The translations under genes and the position numbers were made by a program. Shown piece after piece: positions 46,801-58,795 of a stretch of 64,000 nucleotides of DNA. The stretch spans positions 831,704,073 to 831,768,072 of the forward strand of contig OX422207.1 in the NCBI GenBank assembly GCA_949130495.1, read 5' to 3'. The notes beneath the pieces are model-generated. The model was not told the DNA's origin. It saw nothing but the letters and a program-made list of their open reading frames with translations, and ran no database searches. Every line of letters starts with the position of its first letter. Position 1 is the first letter of the stretch. The stretch comes from Sambucus nigra. Taxonomy: Eukaryota > Streptophyta > Magnoliopsida > Dipsacales > Adoxaceae.

Positions 46801-47394
46801 TTATTTCTTGAGAAGTGGATTTAATTCTAACCTATTTACTATATAGTTGGACCTTGTGCATTTTGATTTGTTTAAGAGACATTTTCATTTTGGACTCTTT
46901 TTCAAAATCAAAATTACGGAGGTCGATTATATTCAATTATCTACTGTAATTCATTTTTATTGATTCAGTTATTATTAAGTTGTATATATATCTTGTTTCA
47001 TTCACATATTTTACATATTTTTTGTAAGGACACAAATTTCCAATTGAGTCCATATATAGTTTTGGCTCAATTCCGGACAAAAACATTTATTCATAGGATA
47101 GTATTTATTGTAATATTCTCAAGCCTATGAAGTGTATGTTGAAGACGTAGCGGCAAAGAATTTAAAGCTTTATCAAAATGCCGGTTTGCGTGCCTCGTTT
47201 CTACGTCATCAACTAAGGTTCCATGCTCCCAAGGTATGAATGTAATTATATGTATATAGGAGCTTGGAACAATATGTATTGGGTGTTAGGTGAAATAAAA
47301 AATTGCATTTTATTTTCAGAAAGAATCAATTAAGAACTTTAACATAAGTATATAAAAGTTTCTGGGCCAAAATCGAATTTTTCAACCTTTCTGG

Positions 47395-47575
47395 TCGTTC
47401 GAACGAGTTTTGCCAACGACCCTAACTGGATAGTCGTTCGATATGTCGTTCGATATGTCGTTCGAATGAATGTTCGTTCTAACGAGGTATCTAACGAACT
47501 TCTAACGAGCCCAGGTTGGTCACTCGTTAGAAGTCTCGTTCGAACGAGAATCACGTTCGTTCGAACGAACTTCCA
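47395..47575. repeat. Palindromic TCGTTCGAACGA cluster (short allele)
   Basis: About nine copies of TCGTTCGAACGA, TCGTTCGATATG, TCGTTAGAA and related units, including CGTTCGTTCGAACGAAC at 47551-47567. They lie 250-430 bases upstream of the LTR TATA box, thus in U3, where enhancers sit. The 3' LTR has a longer version. Confidence 0.85.
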
Positions 47576-47824
47576 GCGGGAATAGTTATTTGGCAGTTTT
47601 TTGCAGTTTTTCCCCACTCCTCCACTTGGTTTTCAACCAACTTTTTCATACATTATTATGTGCGGGAAACACATTTTCCAAGACAACTTTTCCAACTTTG
47701 TTTATCTCCTAGAGAGAGTTTGAGAGCAAAAATAGTTTTAGGAAAATGTTCATGTTTTGAGTGTAATTCTTTCAAGAAAAATTTCATACACACTCTAGTT
47801 TACACCCAATTGTTTATCCAAGCT

Positions 47825-47835
47825 TCTATATAAAT
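47825..47835 (+). promoter_or_regulatory. LTR TATA box
   Basis: CTATATAAATA in a region that is otherwise conserved between the two LTRs; it would drive the element transcript from about 30 bases downstream. Confidence 0.6.
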
Positions 47836-48534
47836 ATCAATTGCTTGGAGATTGTTTTGGCACCGGTTTTTCTCTACACCGAATTGAAGAGAAGTTCGTT
47901 TCATTTCTACCCATTTGGAGAAAGGCTCCATGTTAAGGTGACGGCGTGCCTAATTGCCCGATCGGTGAATTCCGAGACCACGGTAGAGCTCCGTTGGTTA
48001 TTCGCTAATTGGAGGTTGATACAAGAAGGAGCATCACGGCTTGAGAGGGTTCGAGTTTAGGAAGTAAGTCTTTTGTCTTGTATTTTGTAATACCGTTTTT
48101 AGTGGATTTGAGGCTAGGGCCGTCCCGAGGTTTTTTGCCGTTAGTGGGTTTTTCCTCGTACATCGCGGTGTAGTGTGACATTGTTTATTTTGATCTTGCA
48201 CATCATTTAGAACGCATGCTTTAGGTTTAATTCAAGATAAAATTCGGTTTAATTATCACACTCATTTAATTTGGGACTTAAATTAAATATTGGGTAAATT
48301 TGGTTTATTCAAGTCATTTGCTAATATTGGTTTCGCCTAACTTTGGATAATTGTTAATGATGACTTAGGCAAATTCTAGGACTTGAATTATGTTTTAATT
48401 TGTTTCTTAAGATATTAAAACCCGGCCTTGTTTATTTGTTGAACCATCACTTATATTCGCTTCTGCATTTATTTAAAAGGAAATTATATTTTAATCTGTC
48501 ATTATTAAAACCCCGGGATTCCACCTTTTCAAAT

Positions 48535-48547
48535 TGGTATCAGAGCC
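48535..48547 (+). other. Primer binding site (initiator tRNA-Met)
   Basis: A perfect TGGTATCAGAGCC three bases after the LTR end. Confidence 0.92.
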
Positions 48548-48594
48548 AAAAACGATAAATTATTTCGTTAAGATCCTTTTAATTTTTGGCTAAA

Positions 48595-50544
48595 ATGGAT
48601 TTTTCCCCATTTTCAAAATTTCCTATTTTCGATGGTTCAAACTACGCGTATTGGAAAGCGCGAATGAAATCCGCACTTAAATCTATCGATGAACGAGTTT
48701 GGATGTCTGTTGTTACCGGGTACTCCCCACCAACTCATCTAATTGAAAATGAACGTGTTCCCAAACCCATCTATAGATGGACCGAAAATGAGTTTAAGCT
48801 TGCAAATTTTAATTCCCGTGGTTTAAATGCATTATTTAGCGTTGTCGCACCGGATGAATGCCGACGTATTATGACGTGTGAAACCGCTAAAGAAGCTTGG
48901 GATATTTTACAATTAACTCATGAAGGAACTAGTGTCGTTAAAGCTTCAAAACTCCAAAACCTCACCACTCAATTTGAAACTATCAAAATGGATGAAAAAG
49001 AAACTTTTGATAAATTTTATGCTAGACTTTCTGATATTGTTAATTCATCTTTTAACTTGGGAGAGAAAATACCTGACGACCGTGTTGTAAAGAAAATTTT
49101 GAGGTCACTACCCGATAGATTTATTCCTAAAGTGATCGTTTTAAATTCTTTACCCACTTTAGCCTCTACGAAATTAGAAGAGCTTGTAGGTGATTTACAA
49201 ACCTATGAACTAGATATGTTTCCCTCTAAAAGTGAAAAGAAAATTGAAAAGGGCGTTGCTTTAAAAGCCCGAAAAGAGGTCAAACAAGTAGTAGAGAGCG
49301 ATAGTGATAGTGACTCGGAAGACATGGCTTTGTTTTCTCGTAAATTTAGAAAATTTCTTTAATTTAACAAAGATAAAGTTAAAAATGATTTTAAGAAATT
49401 TGAATCTTCTAAACAGGATAAAAACGAGAAGATTTCTAAAGCCGATAAGATCCCTAAACCTAGTAATGAAAATATTGATAGGGACGAGTCTAATAAATGT
49501 TTTGGTTGTGAAGGTTATGGCCATAGGGCTTATGAGTGCCCCACTAAACTAAGGAAAGAGGGTAAACGATCCACTGCATATAATGCGACCCTTAGTGATA
49601 GTGATAAGGAAGAGAAGCCCGATTCCCCCACTAAGAAAAATTTTGTGGCTTTTATGGCTAGACATGTGAGTGATAATGAGAACTCATCGAATGATGAAAT
49701 TATAGCACATGCCACTTCCAAGGTCATTGTACATGATTCTCTTATTTTTGATGATAGTGAGAGTGAAGAAGAAAGAGAGAGTGAAAATGAAGAAGAGGTT
49801 GATGAGAGTGAACTTCAAAATGCTTTTCATGAATTATATAAAGAATCTATTAAATTGAAAAGAGCTAATTTGAAGTTAGAAGCGAGTTTAAGAGAGAGTG
49901 TCAAGGTCATTGATGAAAGTGCCTTAATAGAAGACCATAGGACACATGAGAGGACTCTTCAAGAGAAGCTTAACTATGTAGAAGGCGAGAGAGATAGCCT
50001 TAGGGGTTTAATGGAATCCTTGAAAAAGGAGCTTCTTGCTTTTGAAGAGCGAAATGTTTTACTAGAATCTAAAATTTTAGAATTGGAAAATAAATTAAAA
50101 GATTCTAGTAATGTCAAATTTGATTTTGAGTGTCGTTCGGAAAAACTAGATAAAATGTTAGGAACGGTCCAAATTAAAAATGACACTTTTGGTTTAGGCT
50201 TCAATTCTTGTAATGATTTTAACCCTAAAGTCAAAACCAATGTTTTAGGAGAATCTTCTAGGAATGCATTTAATGATCACTCCTTAGATAAATCTTTTGG
50301 ACATGTTCTTACTTGTACACATTGTGGTCGAAAAGGTCATCTTAGGCAATTTTGTTTAGATCTTAAACGAATTCCTAGAAAATCCCATAGTAAAGTAACC
50401 ACGATAGCTAATGTTCCTACACCTCAAGATAGTAATTCTTCATTAATTTGGGTTAGGAAATCCGACTTGGTTGCCTTACAAAATAGGGATTTTGATTCTC
50501 ATTTACTTTCACATCCTTCCTCCCTTGCTAAATCTAAAGGATGA
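48595..50544 (+). CDS. gag: Copia Gag with two CCHC knuckles, one in-frame stop
   Basis: The first ATG after the primer site is at 48595 (MDFSPFSKFPIFDGSNYAYW). The frame runs 650 codons to TGA at 50542 with one TAA at 49360-49362. Residues 1-220 are the copia gag domain (UBN2-like), with F-D-G-x-N-Y-x-x-W-K and EAWDILQLTHEGTSVVKASK. Knuckle 1 is CFGCEGYGHRAYEC at residue 302, knuckle 2 CTHCGRKGHLRQFC at residue 574. Between them are acidic Ser/Glu stretches and a long coiled coil (about 400-520). Gag forms the particle and binds RNA. Apart from one stop it is open, in line with the young LTRs. No pol follows. The stop may be a recent mutation or be read through. Confidence 0.85.
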
Positions 50545-51790
50545 ATGTGTTAGTGTTTGCATACTTTAGCTTTTGTACTTCATGCCATATTCATATGCTA
50601 AATGTATGCTTGTTTAGTCATTTTCTAGTCATTGCCTTAATTCATATCATATGCTAGAAATTATAACTTGTTTATCTTTTTGTATTATTTTTTGTGTTTG
50701 ATTTAACTACAAAATATAAAAAGATTTTTGTTTATCATTTGTGTTTTATTTATCTCATTTATGCTTAATGAAAAATACGAATGATTTTTGTTTGTCCTTT
50801 TGAGTAAATATCTATTTTTGATTAAAAAATGTTAAAAACTCAAAAAGATTTTTTTTGTGTGTATTTTAGTTTGACACACTTTATGTGGCATATATTTGTG
50901 TTTGAATCCTATCATTTACGCTTCCATGTGGCTAGAACTTTTGGTTTAGATTTTCAATCCTTAAAATGTTCTTTACCATGTTTTATATGGAGTAGTTGGA
51001 TGTTGTATTATTTAAATGGATTCTATTTCTATATGCCTCTTTTCACACATGCACGAGCTCTTTTGAAATCTTAATGTCACATGTTATATTTGAGCTTTTT
51101 GAGGTGTTCTCCTACCAATCTAGTCATCTACATATCTATGACCTAGGAGGACTAGTGCATGTCAAAATCCGTTGCATGTGAGATTTGTGTGAAAAATGAA
51201 AACATGATCAATTAATATATGCACGGGGAAGGGCTCCGAAAGGATGAATTAAATCCTTTGCGATAGTAAGCCACCGTTTATTGGATCTAAAAGAAATACG
51301 TGATCCAAAGGCCTAAAAACAGAATATTTGGCATTCAAAGAAAGCAATTGCCAAGGCCTATATTTGTATGATATATTCATTCAAAAACATAAGAATATAT
51401 ATGCTCATTGAGGGAGAATTGGATGGTATATCAACGGTTTGCACAATGTCCGTTTATCCTAGTTGTCTTTAATGTCATGACTCTATTTGGTTTGTAGAAT
51501 CATCATCATGCTAGGCTTGTATGCATTGTGTATGTTTGTTCATTGAGTTCAATATCTATATTGTCACATGAGGTTATATTTAACTGTGATGAAGTTTGCA
51601 ATCAAATGAGAACTCCGTGAATGTTTCTTAAGTGTTTGGGTCTAAATTTAATTGTTGCTAGTTCACACCCCTACACTTCCGTTTCCATATGACACATTTT
51701 TACCATACGAGTGTGCAAACTTATTGTATTTTGTGTCATGTGTGTGTTTATATCTATCTATATATGCACGTACTTATTCGTATATTTATA

Positions 51791-51823
<33 letters not shown>
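50545..51823 (+). other. Long 3' untranslated region of gag-only copia, left part
   Basis: No coding similarity. AT-rich with repeated AAAAAGATTTTT blocks at 50717-50860, which recur in the decayed relative at 1290-1385, and a GGGGAAGGGCTCCG block at 51225. It ends in (TA)n at 51791-51823, where Helitron B is inserted. Confidence 0.6.
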
Positions 51824-51824
<1 letters not shown>

Positions 51825-52724
51825 TAGGGTATGCCCGTGCCTGAAGGCACGCTGATAATTTTTTGAAAATGTATGCCATTGATTTGACCATACATCATAT
51901 TTACATAGATATAACACCATATAAAAATTTTAGAAATTTTGGACAAAGTCCCCTTTGTTTATAGGACTATCCCCTTTTAAAAATTAAGTACTCCCAACAA
52001 CAACAACAACAACAATAAAAATAAAAGTCACATAAAAACTGAACATTTAATCGAATTCAAATCAAGACTCCCATAATTTCTAGCCAACGTCACCCCCACA
52101 TCACAAACTAATAAACATAGAATCTAAATAAAAACCAAGTACTAACAATCTATAATTCTCTAAATCTATAATTCTAAAAAATCTCTAAATCTATAATTCT
52201 CTACCTACAGAATATTAAGAGCAATGGTGATTAAAATCACACATCTTTGCCCATTGGCAAGTATATAAAACCCCCAAAATGTAGTGTCCGTGGTGTGGTT
52301 TTCAGTTTTTTTTTGCAGCATGAGAGAGCCTGAACCTCAATCGTTTGGTACGTGTCTGCATTTTTTTCTTCGAAATACTGTAGCATTTTTTTCTTCGAAA
52401 TACTGTAGCATAATTCACTGTCAATCGTTTATTAGCTCGTTCTCGCTACTGTCCCTGGATCGCACATTTAGTTCCCTATTCTTACTAACATCTCGCTCTA
52501 AAAAAATGAAATTGCTGGACGATGAAGGGACAGCATAATTGTCACCTCTGAATTTCCATATGTGCCTTAGTTTACTGGTCAACGCAGGTTAGTTCCTGTA
52601 CAGTTTGATCCCTATTCAACACATGTCAGTTCCCGTATAGTTCGATCCCTGTTTAGCACAGGTCAGTTCCTCTCTCCCAGCAGCCTTAATCAGCCTCTGC
52701 AGATCACAAAGCAGGCAAACTAAA

Positions 52725-52850
52725 GCATTGCCCCCAAACCAAATTTCACGCCACCCATGTGTCTAAAAGCTTGAGAACAAAGCTTCTGCAACAGTCTCTG
52801 GATCGGGCTGACCACTTTGACCCAATACAGAAGATATACTTAGCACAACA
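52725..52850 (-). pseudogene. Possible captured exon in Helitron B
   Basis: The minus strand codes SISSVLGQSGQPDPETVAEA then LFSSF before a stop, with balanced codon use unlike the AT-rich surroundings. I do not recognise the parent gene. Downstream on the same strand CTTTGTGATCTGCAG could be an intron acceptor. Confidence 0.3.
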
Positions 52851-53404
52851 TTTTTATAAGTTTTGAGCACAAAACTTGCAAAAACAAAAACAAATTAGTT
52901 AATGTCAACATTTCCCACAACTTTCAATGAAATTTTAAATTAAAATTAATAGAACTTCAAATATATAATAGTCAAAATAACAGGTAGCGGCGGTGATGAA
53001 AAACAAACCTCGAAAGCTCTGGATTGTGATGGTCGGTTGACGGTCAAAGTAGCAGGTTGTAGACTGATACCAATTCAATCAAACTCATTTTTTTATTTCA
53101 ACTGATATCAGGTCGGTCGACGATCAAAATAGCAGGTTGTAGGCTCTAGAATTTCTGTAGAGGTTGAACTAATATCAGTTCGAGTCGTACACTAAAGCAA
53201 AATTCGAGATCAGTTCAAGTATATACCTGTAATATACATAACAAAAAACTAAAATAAGTATAAGAATCTAATAAATCAATTACATAAGCTTCACATTATA
53301 TATCTCAAACATAATTAGAAATTTAGTATCTAAAATTATATTAGACAACTATATAAGCTTCACATTATATATCTCAAACATAATTATTAATCAATCATCA
53401 TAGT

Positions 53405-53495
53405 TAGAAAGGCAGTTCCCCTTGCCCTTACACCAGAAGATGACCCCAGGAAGGATGAAATGAGGAAGCTACGGGAGAAGAAGTAAGAGATTGAC
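53405..53495 (+). pseudogene. Possible captured exon in Helitron B
   Basis: The plus strand codes KAVPLALTPEDDPRKDEMRK followed by LREKK and a stop. Charged, GC-richer and protein-like, but not recognised. If real, it comes from another gene than the exon at 52725. Confidence 0.3.
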
Positions 53496-53565
53496 GGCTA
53501 TCACATAAGCAGGTGTGGCGAATTCTCGAGGCAGAATGTTAATCACTGTTTCCAGAAGTTACGAC

Positions 53566-53712
53566 ATCTCCAAAACATAATAACTTAATTTCCAAAACAT
53601 AATAACTTAATTTCCAAAACATAACACAACATAACCTGATATTCACACCTAAAAACTTAATTTCCAAAACATAAAATACCTTTATTTCCAAAACATAATA
53701 ACTTAATTTCCA
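53566..53712 (+). repeat. Short tandem repeat TTTCCAAAACATAATAACTTAA
   Basis: About five copies of a 22-base unit, two of them adjacent, others spaced by unrelated bases, inside Helitron B. Units are too degenerate and spacers too irregular for a CRISPR array. Confidence 0.7.
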
Positions 53713-56020
53713 AAACTTAACTCAAGTAAAAACAGTCAGCTCATATTTTTCCCCAAAATAAAAAGGTGATCTTAGCAATTGAAATTAAAAAAAAATACAA
53801 TACGCACTTCAGATACTAAAAGCAGCAGGCCTACTAATGCCATCAGGACAGGAGGTCCGACCTTAAATACAAATTAGTTTCTCTCTATCTAAAAATCTTG
53901 GTGAATGGGTTTAACTCTCATTTTGAGGTATCAATAAAGGTTTTTTTTCCCTCTGATCAAATTTAAATGATCATTACTATGACAGTGAATTTCAATCCAA
54001 CCACACATCTTATCAATATCTCGAATGGATTTTGGTACAACAGATTGTGTTACTGCCTCATGTTTCAGTCGGATAAACGTACTCATTCAAATCAGAGTGA
54101 ATATGTCAAGATGAAACCTCTCAATCCGGACAGATAAAAATTGCAGATATTACATGGGAATATTATATCCTGTAAACATCTGATGATAATTAAAACCATT
54201 TACCTCCTTCATTTCCCATTATTTTCACATAGATTGTGAATGACCAACAAACTCTACTAATAAATTGAACACAACGTGGATGCTAGACCAATTCTTCATA
54301 GGTGGATCCCCATGCCTCGTCTCCGAGCCACTCCACTTCTAAAACATCCACGAAAAAATGATTATTCCCCTGCTTCATGTTATTATGAGAAAATAGAAGA
54401 AGATTAACTTAGAATCGAGTTTAAACATAGAACAAAACAGTAAAATTACCATAATTAGACAATTGTGCAAAAACATAGGAAATAAATCATCATTAAATCA
54501 TTATATAACTTTCCATAAGTTAGACTTATAAATACATATGGGCTGATGTCAATTGGTCAATTTTCATAAGTATAAGAAATCAAGTATTTTGAAGTGCCTA
54601 AATAAATCTAATCTAAAGAAAAATGAACAAAATCAACATTTAAAAATGAGTCGAAACAAAATGTAAAACAGAACATAGAGTTGTAGCTTAGTGTGTTCAG
54701 AGTTTGCTACCAAGCGCTTAGGACGGGTGAGGCGTTTGCATCCCTCTAGTTTAGAAACAAAGGTGAGTTAGTTCCATGTCACTTGATTGCCTTTGCAGTG
54801 AACACTACTCAATGTGAAGGAAAAAGAAGAATACACCAAAATCCCAAAATTATAAAAAAAAAATCAATAAAAAAAGGAAAGGGGAAAAAGTCACTACTAT
54901 GATCTGATATGATTTTCCCTTATCAGGGAAAAATGTCACTACTATGATCTAAATAGAAAAACAAAAAAAACCTCTACAAAACAAATTAAATCAATATGAA
55001 AAGGTGTGTGAATGTCAAATCACAAAAAATAATTAACTCATTATTATTATTAAAGAAAAATGAAAAAGAAGATAAAAAATAAAATTACCTCAACAATGAG
55101 ATTTTTCCCCAGAAAATTAACACCATTTCTTGAAAAAGAAAGTGTATAACCAACAATAGCAAGTCGCATCCATAATTTTTTTATCACAACCCAATTGTAT
55201 GTTATTTGAATGAACCTGCACAGAAAAATGAATCAAACTTGAAACCTCCATTCAAATAAAAAAAACACAAAGATTAAAAATTTCAGATCTTTTGTAAAAA
55301 CCCACCTGAGACCCTCCCTCAAATAAAACTAAAGTTAGAAAAATATTACACTGGGAGTCAAAATAGAAGAGGGAGATAAAAAAGGCATAAACTATACACA
55401 AAAAATAAGTGTTCTGGGTTCTTATTATCAAATGCACAATACAAACACGCAAATGAAAATACCTGAAACAAAAAATGTAAAAAACAACCCCTAACCTAAG
55501 AAGAACCATTATAAAATGTGTGCCTAAATTAGAAAGTTTTTTGAAGTCCTTCAATGGTGAACAATGGGTCGATTAGTGAAGATCTAGCTTCAGAAAATCC
55601 CCAAAAAGAGAGGGAAAACAAAACAGAGTAAGATTAGATTTAGATATAGAAACAAAAGTAAAAGAAAAAGATCTGAAATAAAAACGATACAACAAAATCG
55701 TACCGTGTGAGTTAAACCATGAAGGATGGTGAGGGTAAGAGAGAAGAGGGACGGAGAGGGTGTAGGAGAGAGAGTTACGAAAATGGAAGCTCTGCCATTA
55801 GATTAAGCACGGGTGGCACAATTCTCACCATAAGTGTGAGAATGGGTGGAAATACCATTATACCCTTCTGTTTGAATTTTAAAGAATAAGGGGGGAATAA
55901 ATTAGTATGTGTAAAAAGAGGGGGAAATCAAAATGTCCAAGGGCAAAATAGGTAGTGCATGAAAAATTCTAATAGATGACATCATCAACTCAACTTGTGA
56001 CATACATATCTTTGCTACTT

Positions 56021-56021
<1 letters not shown>

Positions 56022-56083
<62 letters not shown>
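56022..56083. repeat. (TA)n at 5' end of Helitron B
   Basis: About 29 TA units that form the beginning of the Helitron on the minus strand. Helitron A has a shorter run in the same place (21940-21976). Confidence 0.9.
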
Positions 56084-56084
<1 letters not shown>

Positions 56085-56085
<1 letters not shown>

Positions 56086-56557
56086 ATTTGTTTGTCTTTG
56101 CCTTGCTTTAATTGCCCATATGCTTTCATGTCTTATCACTTTAAGCTTTCACATGCTGTTTATTAGTTCTTTATCCTTTGCCTATTCCCGAACAAAAAGG
56201 GGGAGAATGATGATAGGGGGAGAAATGGTATCTAATCCTATTATTATCGTATCTTCGTTTGAGGGTGATTTATCTTAGGGGGAGACGTCTTTTTAAGTAG
56301 GTCATGTGTTTAAAGGGAGAATTAATTTAGGGGGAGTAATTAATTAATTGCATTTAATATTTTGATATTGCCTATGCATTTGATGAGTTTTCTTAAGTGT
56401 GCAGGAATTATTCTAAAGCGGCATCTTTCTATGGCAAAGCGTTTGATCCTTGGGTTGAGTCAAGTTTGGGCGGGTTATGTTTTGAGTCTAGTAGAGCTTG
56501 ACGGCCCTTTAGGATTTTTGTTTGGTTTTTGTCCCGGAATAGCCAAAGGGGGAGATT
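56085..56557 (+). other. 3' untranslated region of gag-only copia with multiple purine tracts
   Basis: GGGGGAGAATGATGATAGGG (56199-56218), AGGGGGAGACG (56277-56287), TTAGGGGGAGTAAT and finally AAAGGGGGAGATT (56545-56557) directly before the LTR. Multiple purine tracts before the 3' LTR are a known trait of Sireviruses. No coding function is seen. Confidence 0.7.
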
Positions 56558-58170
56558 TGTAAGGACACAAATTTCCAATTGAGTCTATATATAGTTTTGG
56601 CTCAATTCCGAACAAAAACATTTATTCATAGGATAGTATTTATTGTAATATTCTCAAGCCTATGAAGTGTATGTTGAAGACGTAGAGGCAAAGAATTTAA
56701 AGCTTCATCAAAATGCCGATTTGCGTGCCTCGTTTCTACGTCATCAACTAAGGTTCCATGCCCCCAAGGTATGAATGTAATTATATGTATATAGGAGCTT
56801 GGAACAATATGTATTGGGTGTTAGGTGAAATAAAAAACTGCATTTTATTTCAGAAAGAATCAATTAAGAACTTTAACATAAGTATATAAAAGTTTCTGGG
56901 ACAAAATCGAATTTTTCAATCTTTCTGGTCGTTCGTTAGAAATGTCGTTCGAACTAGTTTTTTCGTTCGAACCAGATTTCGTTTGAACGAGTTTTGTCGT
57001 TCGAACCTGTTTCGTTCCAACGAGTTTTGTCGTTCGAACCAGGTTCGTTCGAACGAGTTTTGCCAACGACCCTAACTGGACAGTCGTTCGATATGTCGTT
57101 CGAACGAATGTTCGTTCTAACGAGGTATCTAACGAACTTCTAACGAGCCCAGGCTGGTCACTCGTTAGAAGTCTCGTTCGAACGAGAATCACGTTCATTC
57201 GAACGAACTTCCAGCGGGAACAGTTATTTGGCAGTTTTTTGCAGTTTTTCCCCACTCCTCCACTTGGTTTTCAACCAACTTTTTCATACATTATTATGTG
57301 CGGGAAACACATTTTCCAAGACAACTTTTCCAACTTTGTTTATCTCCTAGAGAGAGTTTGAGAGCAAAAATAGTTTTAGGAAAATGTTCATGTTTTGAGT
57401 GTAATTCTTTCAAGAAAAATTTCATACACACTCTAGTTTACACCCAATTGTTTATCCAAGCTTCTATATAAATATCAATTGCTTGGAGATTGTTTTGGCA
57501 CCGGTTTTTCTCTACACCGAATTGAAGAGAAGTTCGTTTCATTTCTACCCATTTGGAGAAAGGCTCCATGTTAAGGTGACGGTGTGCCTAATTGCCCGAT
57601 CGGTGAATTCCGAGACCACGGTGGAGCTCTGTTGGTTATCCGCTAATTGGAGGTTGATACAAGAAGGAGCATCACGGCTTGAGAGGGTTCGAGTTTAGGA
57701 AGTAAGTCTTTTATCTTGTATTTTTGTAATACCGTTTTTAGTGGATTTGAGGCTAGGGCCGTCCCGAGGTTTTTTCCCGTTAGTGGGTTTTTCCTCGTAC
57801 ATCGCGGTGTAGTGTGACATTGTTTATTTTTATCTTGCACATCATTTAGAATGAATGCTTTAGGTTTAATTCAAGATAAAATTCGGTTTAATTATCACAC
57901 TCATTTAATTTGGGACTTAAATTAAATATTGGGTAAATTTGGTTTATTCAAGTCATTTGCTAATATTGGTTTCGCCTAACTTTGGATAATTGTTAATGAT
58001 GACTTAGGCAAATTCTAGGACTTGAATTATGTTTTAATTTGTTTCTTAAGATATTAAAACCCGGCCTTGTTTATTTGTTGAACCATGACTTATATTCGCT
58101 TTCGCATTTATTTAAAAGGAAATTATATTTTAATCTGACATTATTAAAACCCGGGGATTCCACGTTTTCA
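56558..58170 (+). repeat. 3' LTR of gag-only copia
   Basis: From TGTAAGGACACAAATTTCC to TTCCACGTTTTCA, followed by TTTTT. It is about 104 bases longer than the 5' LTR, mainly from extra palindromic repeats at 56937-57060. Confidence 0.95.
56930..57215. repeat. Palindromic TCGTTCGAACGA cluster (long allele)
   Basis: At least a dozen units such as TCGTTCGAACCAG, TCGTTCGAACTAG and the perfect palindrome TCGTTCGAACGA (57045-57056), spaced 15-30 bases, often followed by GTTTT. The equivalent part of the 5' LTR has fewer, so the copy number has changed since insertion or during reverse transcription. Confidence 0.85.
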
Positions 58171-58455
58171 TTTTTGTGAAGGGTTTTAATTTTCCTAATT
58201 TATCAATTAATTCTTAGAATGATATAAATTGTTTGATGCCCCTATCTTGAGCATTAATATTCATCCACCTAGTATGTGGAAAAGGGGAGTGTTAAATTTT
58301 CAAATGATGAAGTGTTAACAATAATTTATATTATAAGTCTCGTGGAAAAGATATAATGGTTGCCCAAGTCTATGTATATGTCATTATGTTTAGCTCCACT
58401 AGTGAAGACCTCGTTCATAACTTTGGATTGCTAATGGAAAATGGAATTTAAAGTA

Positions 58456-58795
58456 AGCATAGCTGGGAATCTAAAATTTTCCGTTCGTTTACGAGTGAGT
58501 CAAATGGAAATAGGAATATTTATTTCACAATCTGAATATACAAAATACATTGTGAAGAAATTTAATATTGACTATTTTAAGCATATATGCACTCCCAAAT
58601 GTTTTTGAAATTGTAGAAAGTACATCGATGGAAATGATGTACAAAACCTTATATTAAAGCATGTTGAGTAGTTTGTTATACCAGACGGCTAGTTGTCACA
58701 ATATATTATTTAGTGTAGGAGTATGTTCCCTCTAGAAGTCGTTCCCCAAAAATCTCATTTGAAAACCATAAACCATATTATCAAGTAATGGGTTG
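58456..58795 (+). pseudogene. Ty1/copia reverse-transcriptase remnant
   Basis: In two adjoining frames: LRVSQMEIGIFISQSEYTKY, then KKFNIDYFKHICTPK, then SMLSSLLYQTASCHNILFSV and GVCSL. These are the conserved blocks at the end of copia reverse transcriptase, where the usual order is Q-x-x-x-G-I-F-I-S-Q-x-K-Y, then C-S/T-P, then S-L-x-Y-L-T-A-S-R-P-D-I. It has several stops and one frameshift. It lies outside the target duplication of the gag-only copia, so it belongs to an older, separate element. Confidence 0.8.

Larger units (their letters stand above)
47023..48531 (+). repeat. 5' LTR of gag-only copia
   Basis: From TGTAAGGACACAAATTTCC to TTCCACCTTTTCA. It is almost identical to 56558-58170 apart from the copy number of palindromic repeats. 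A TATA box lies at 47825-47832. Confidence 0.95.
51824..56084 (-). mobile_element. Helitron B, non-autonomous, 4.26 kb
   Basis: The mirror image of Helitron A. On the minus strand it starts TC after an A at 56084, runs through a long (TA)n and AATAAAGTAG, and ends with the hairpin CGTGCCTTCAGGCACG (51836-51851) and CTAG (51824-51827) before T. The 5' few hundred bases also match Helitron A (GATGATGTCATCTAT and following blocks). The middle is different and larger. No Rep/helicase gene is seen. It lies in the 3' untranslated region of the copia element and is therefore younger than it. Confidence 0.85.
47023..58170 (+). mobile_element. Young gag-only Ty1/copia retrotransposon, split by Helitron B
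   Basis: LTRs of 1509 and 1613 bp, TTTTT target duplication (47018-47022 and 58171-58175), a perfect Met-tRNA primer site, one long gag and several purine tracts before the 3' LTR. Without Helitron B it is 6.9 kb. There is no protease, integrase or reverse transcriptase anywhere in the interior, so it depends on enzymes from another element. The first 220 bases of the two LTRs differ at six positions, so it inserted recently. Long Gag, untranslated region and multiple purine tracts recall Sirevirus-type copia elements (inference). Confidence 0.9.

Noticed and set aside
53566..53712. CRISPR-like spaced repeats
   Set aside because: Few, degenerate units with irregular spacing and no cas genes, in a plant Helitron.
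55976..56278. Open frames made of Tyr-Ile repeats
   Set aside because: They are translations of the (TA)n tract at the Helitron end.
56860..57255. 131-codon minus-strand open frame rich in VRTTK repeats
   Set aside because: It is a translation of the GTTCGAACGA palindrome array in the LTR; the same frame is shorter in the other LTR. Not a gene.
58456..58795. This reverse transcriptase as the missing pol of the gag-only copia
   Set aside because: It lies outside the TTTTT target duplication and is far more decayed than the LTRs, so it belongs to another element.
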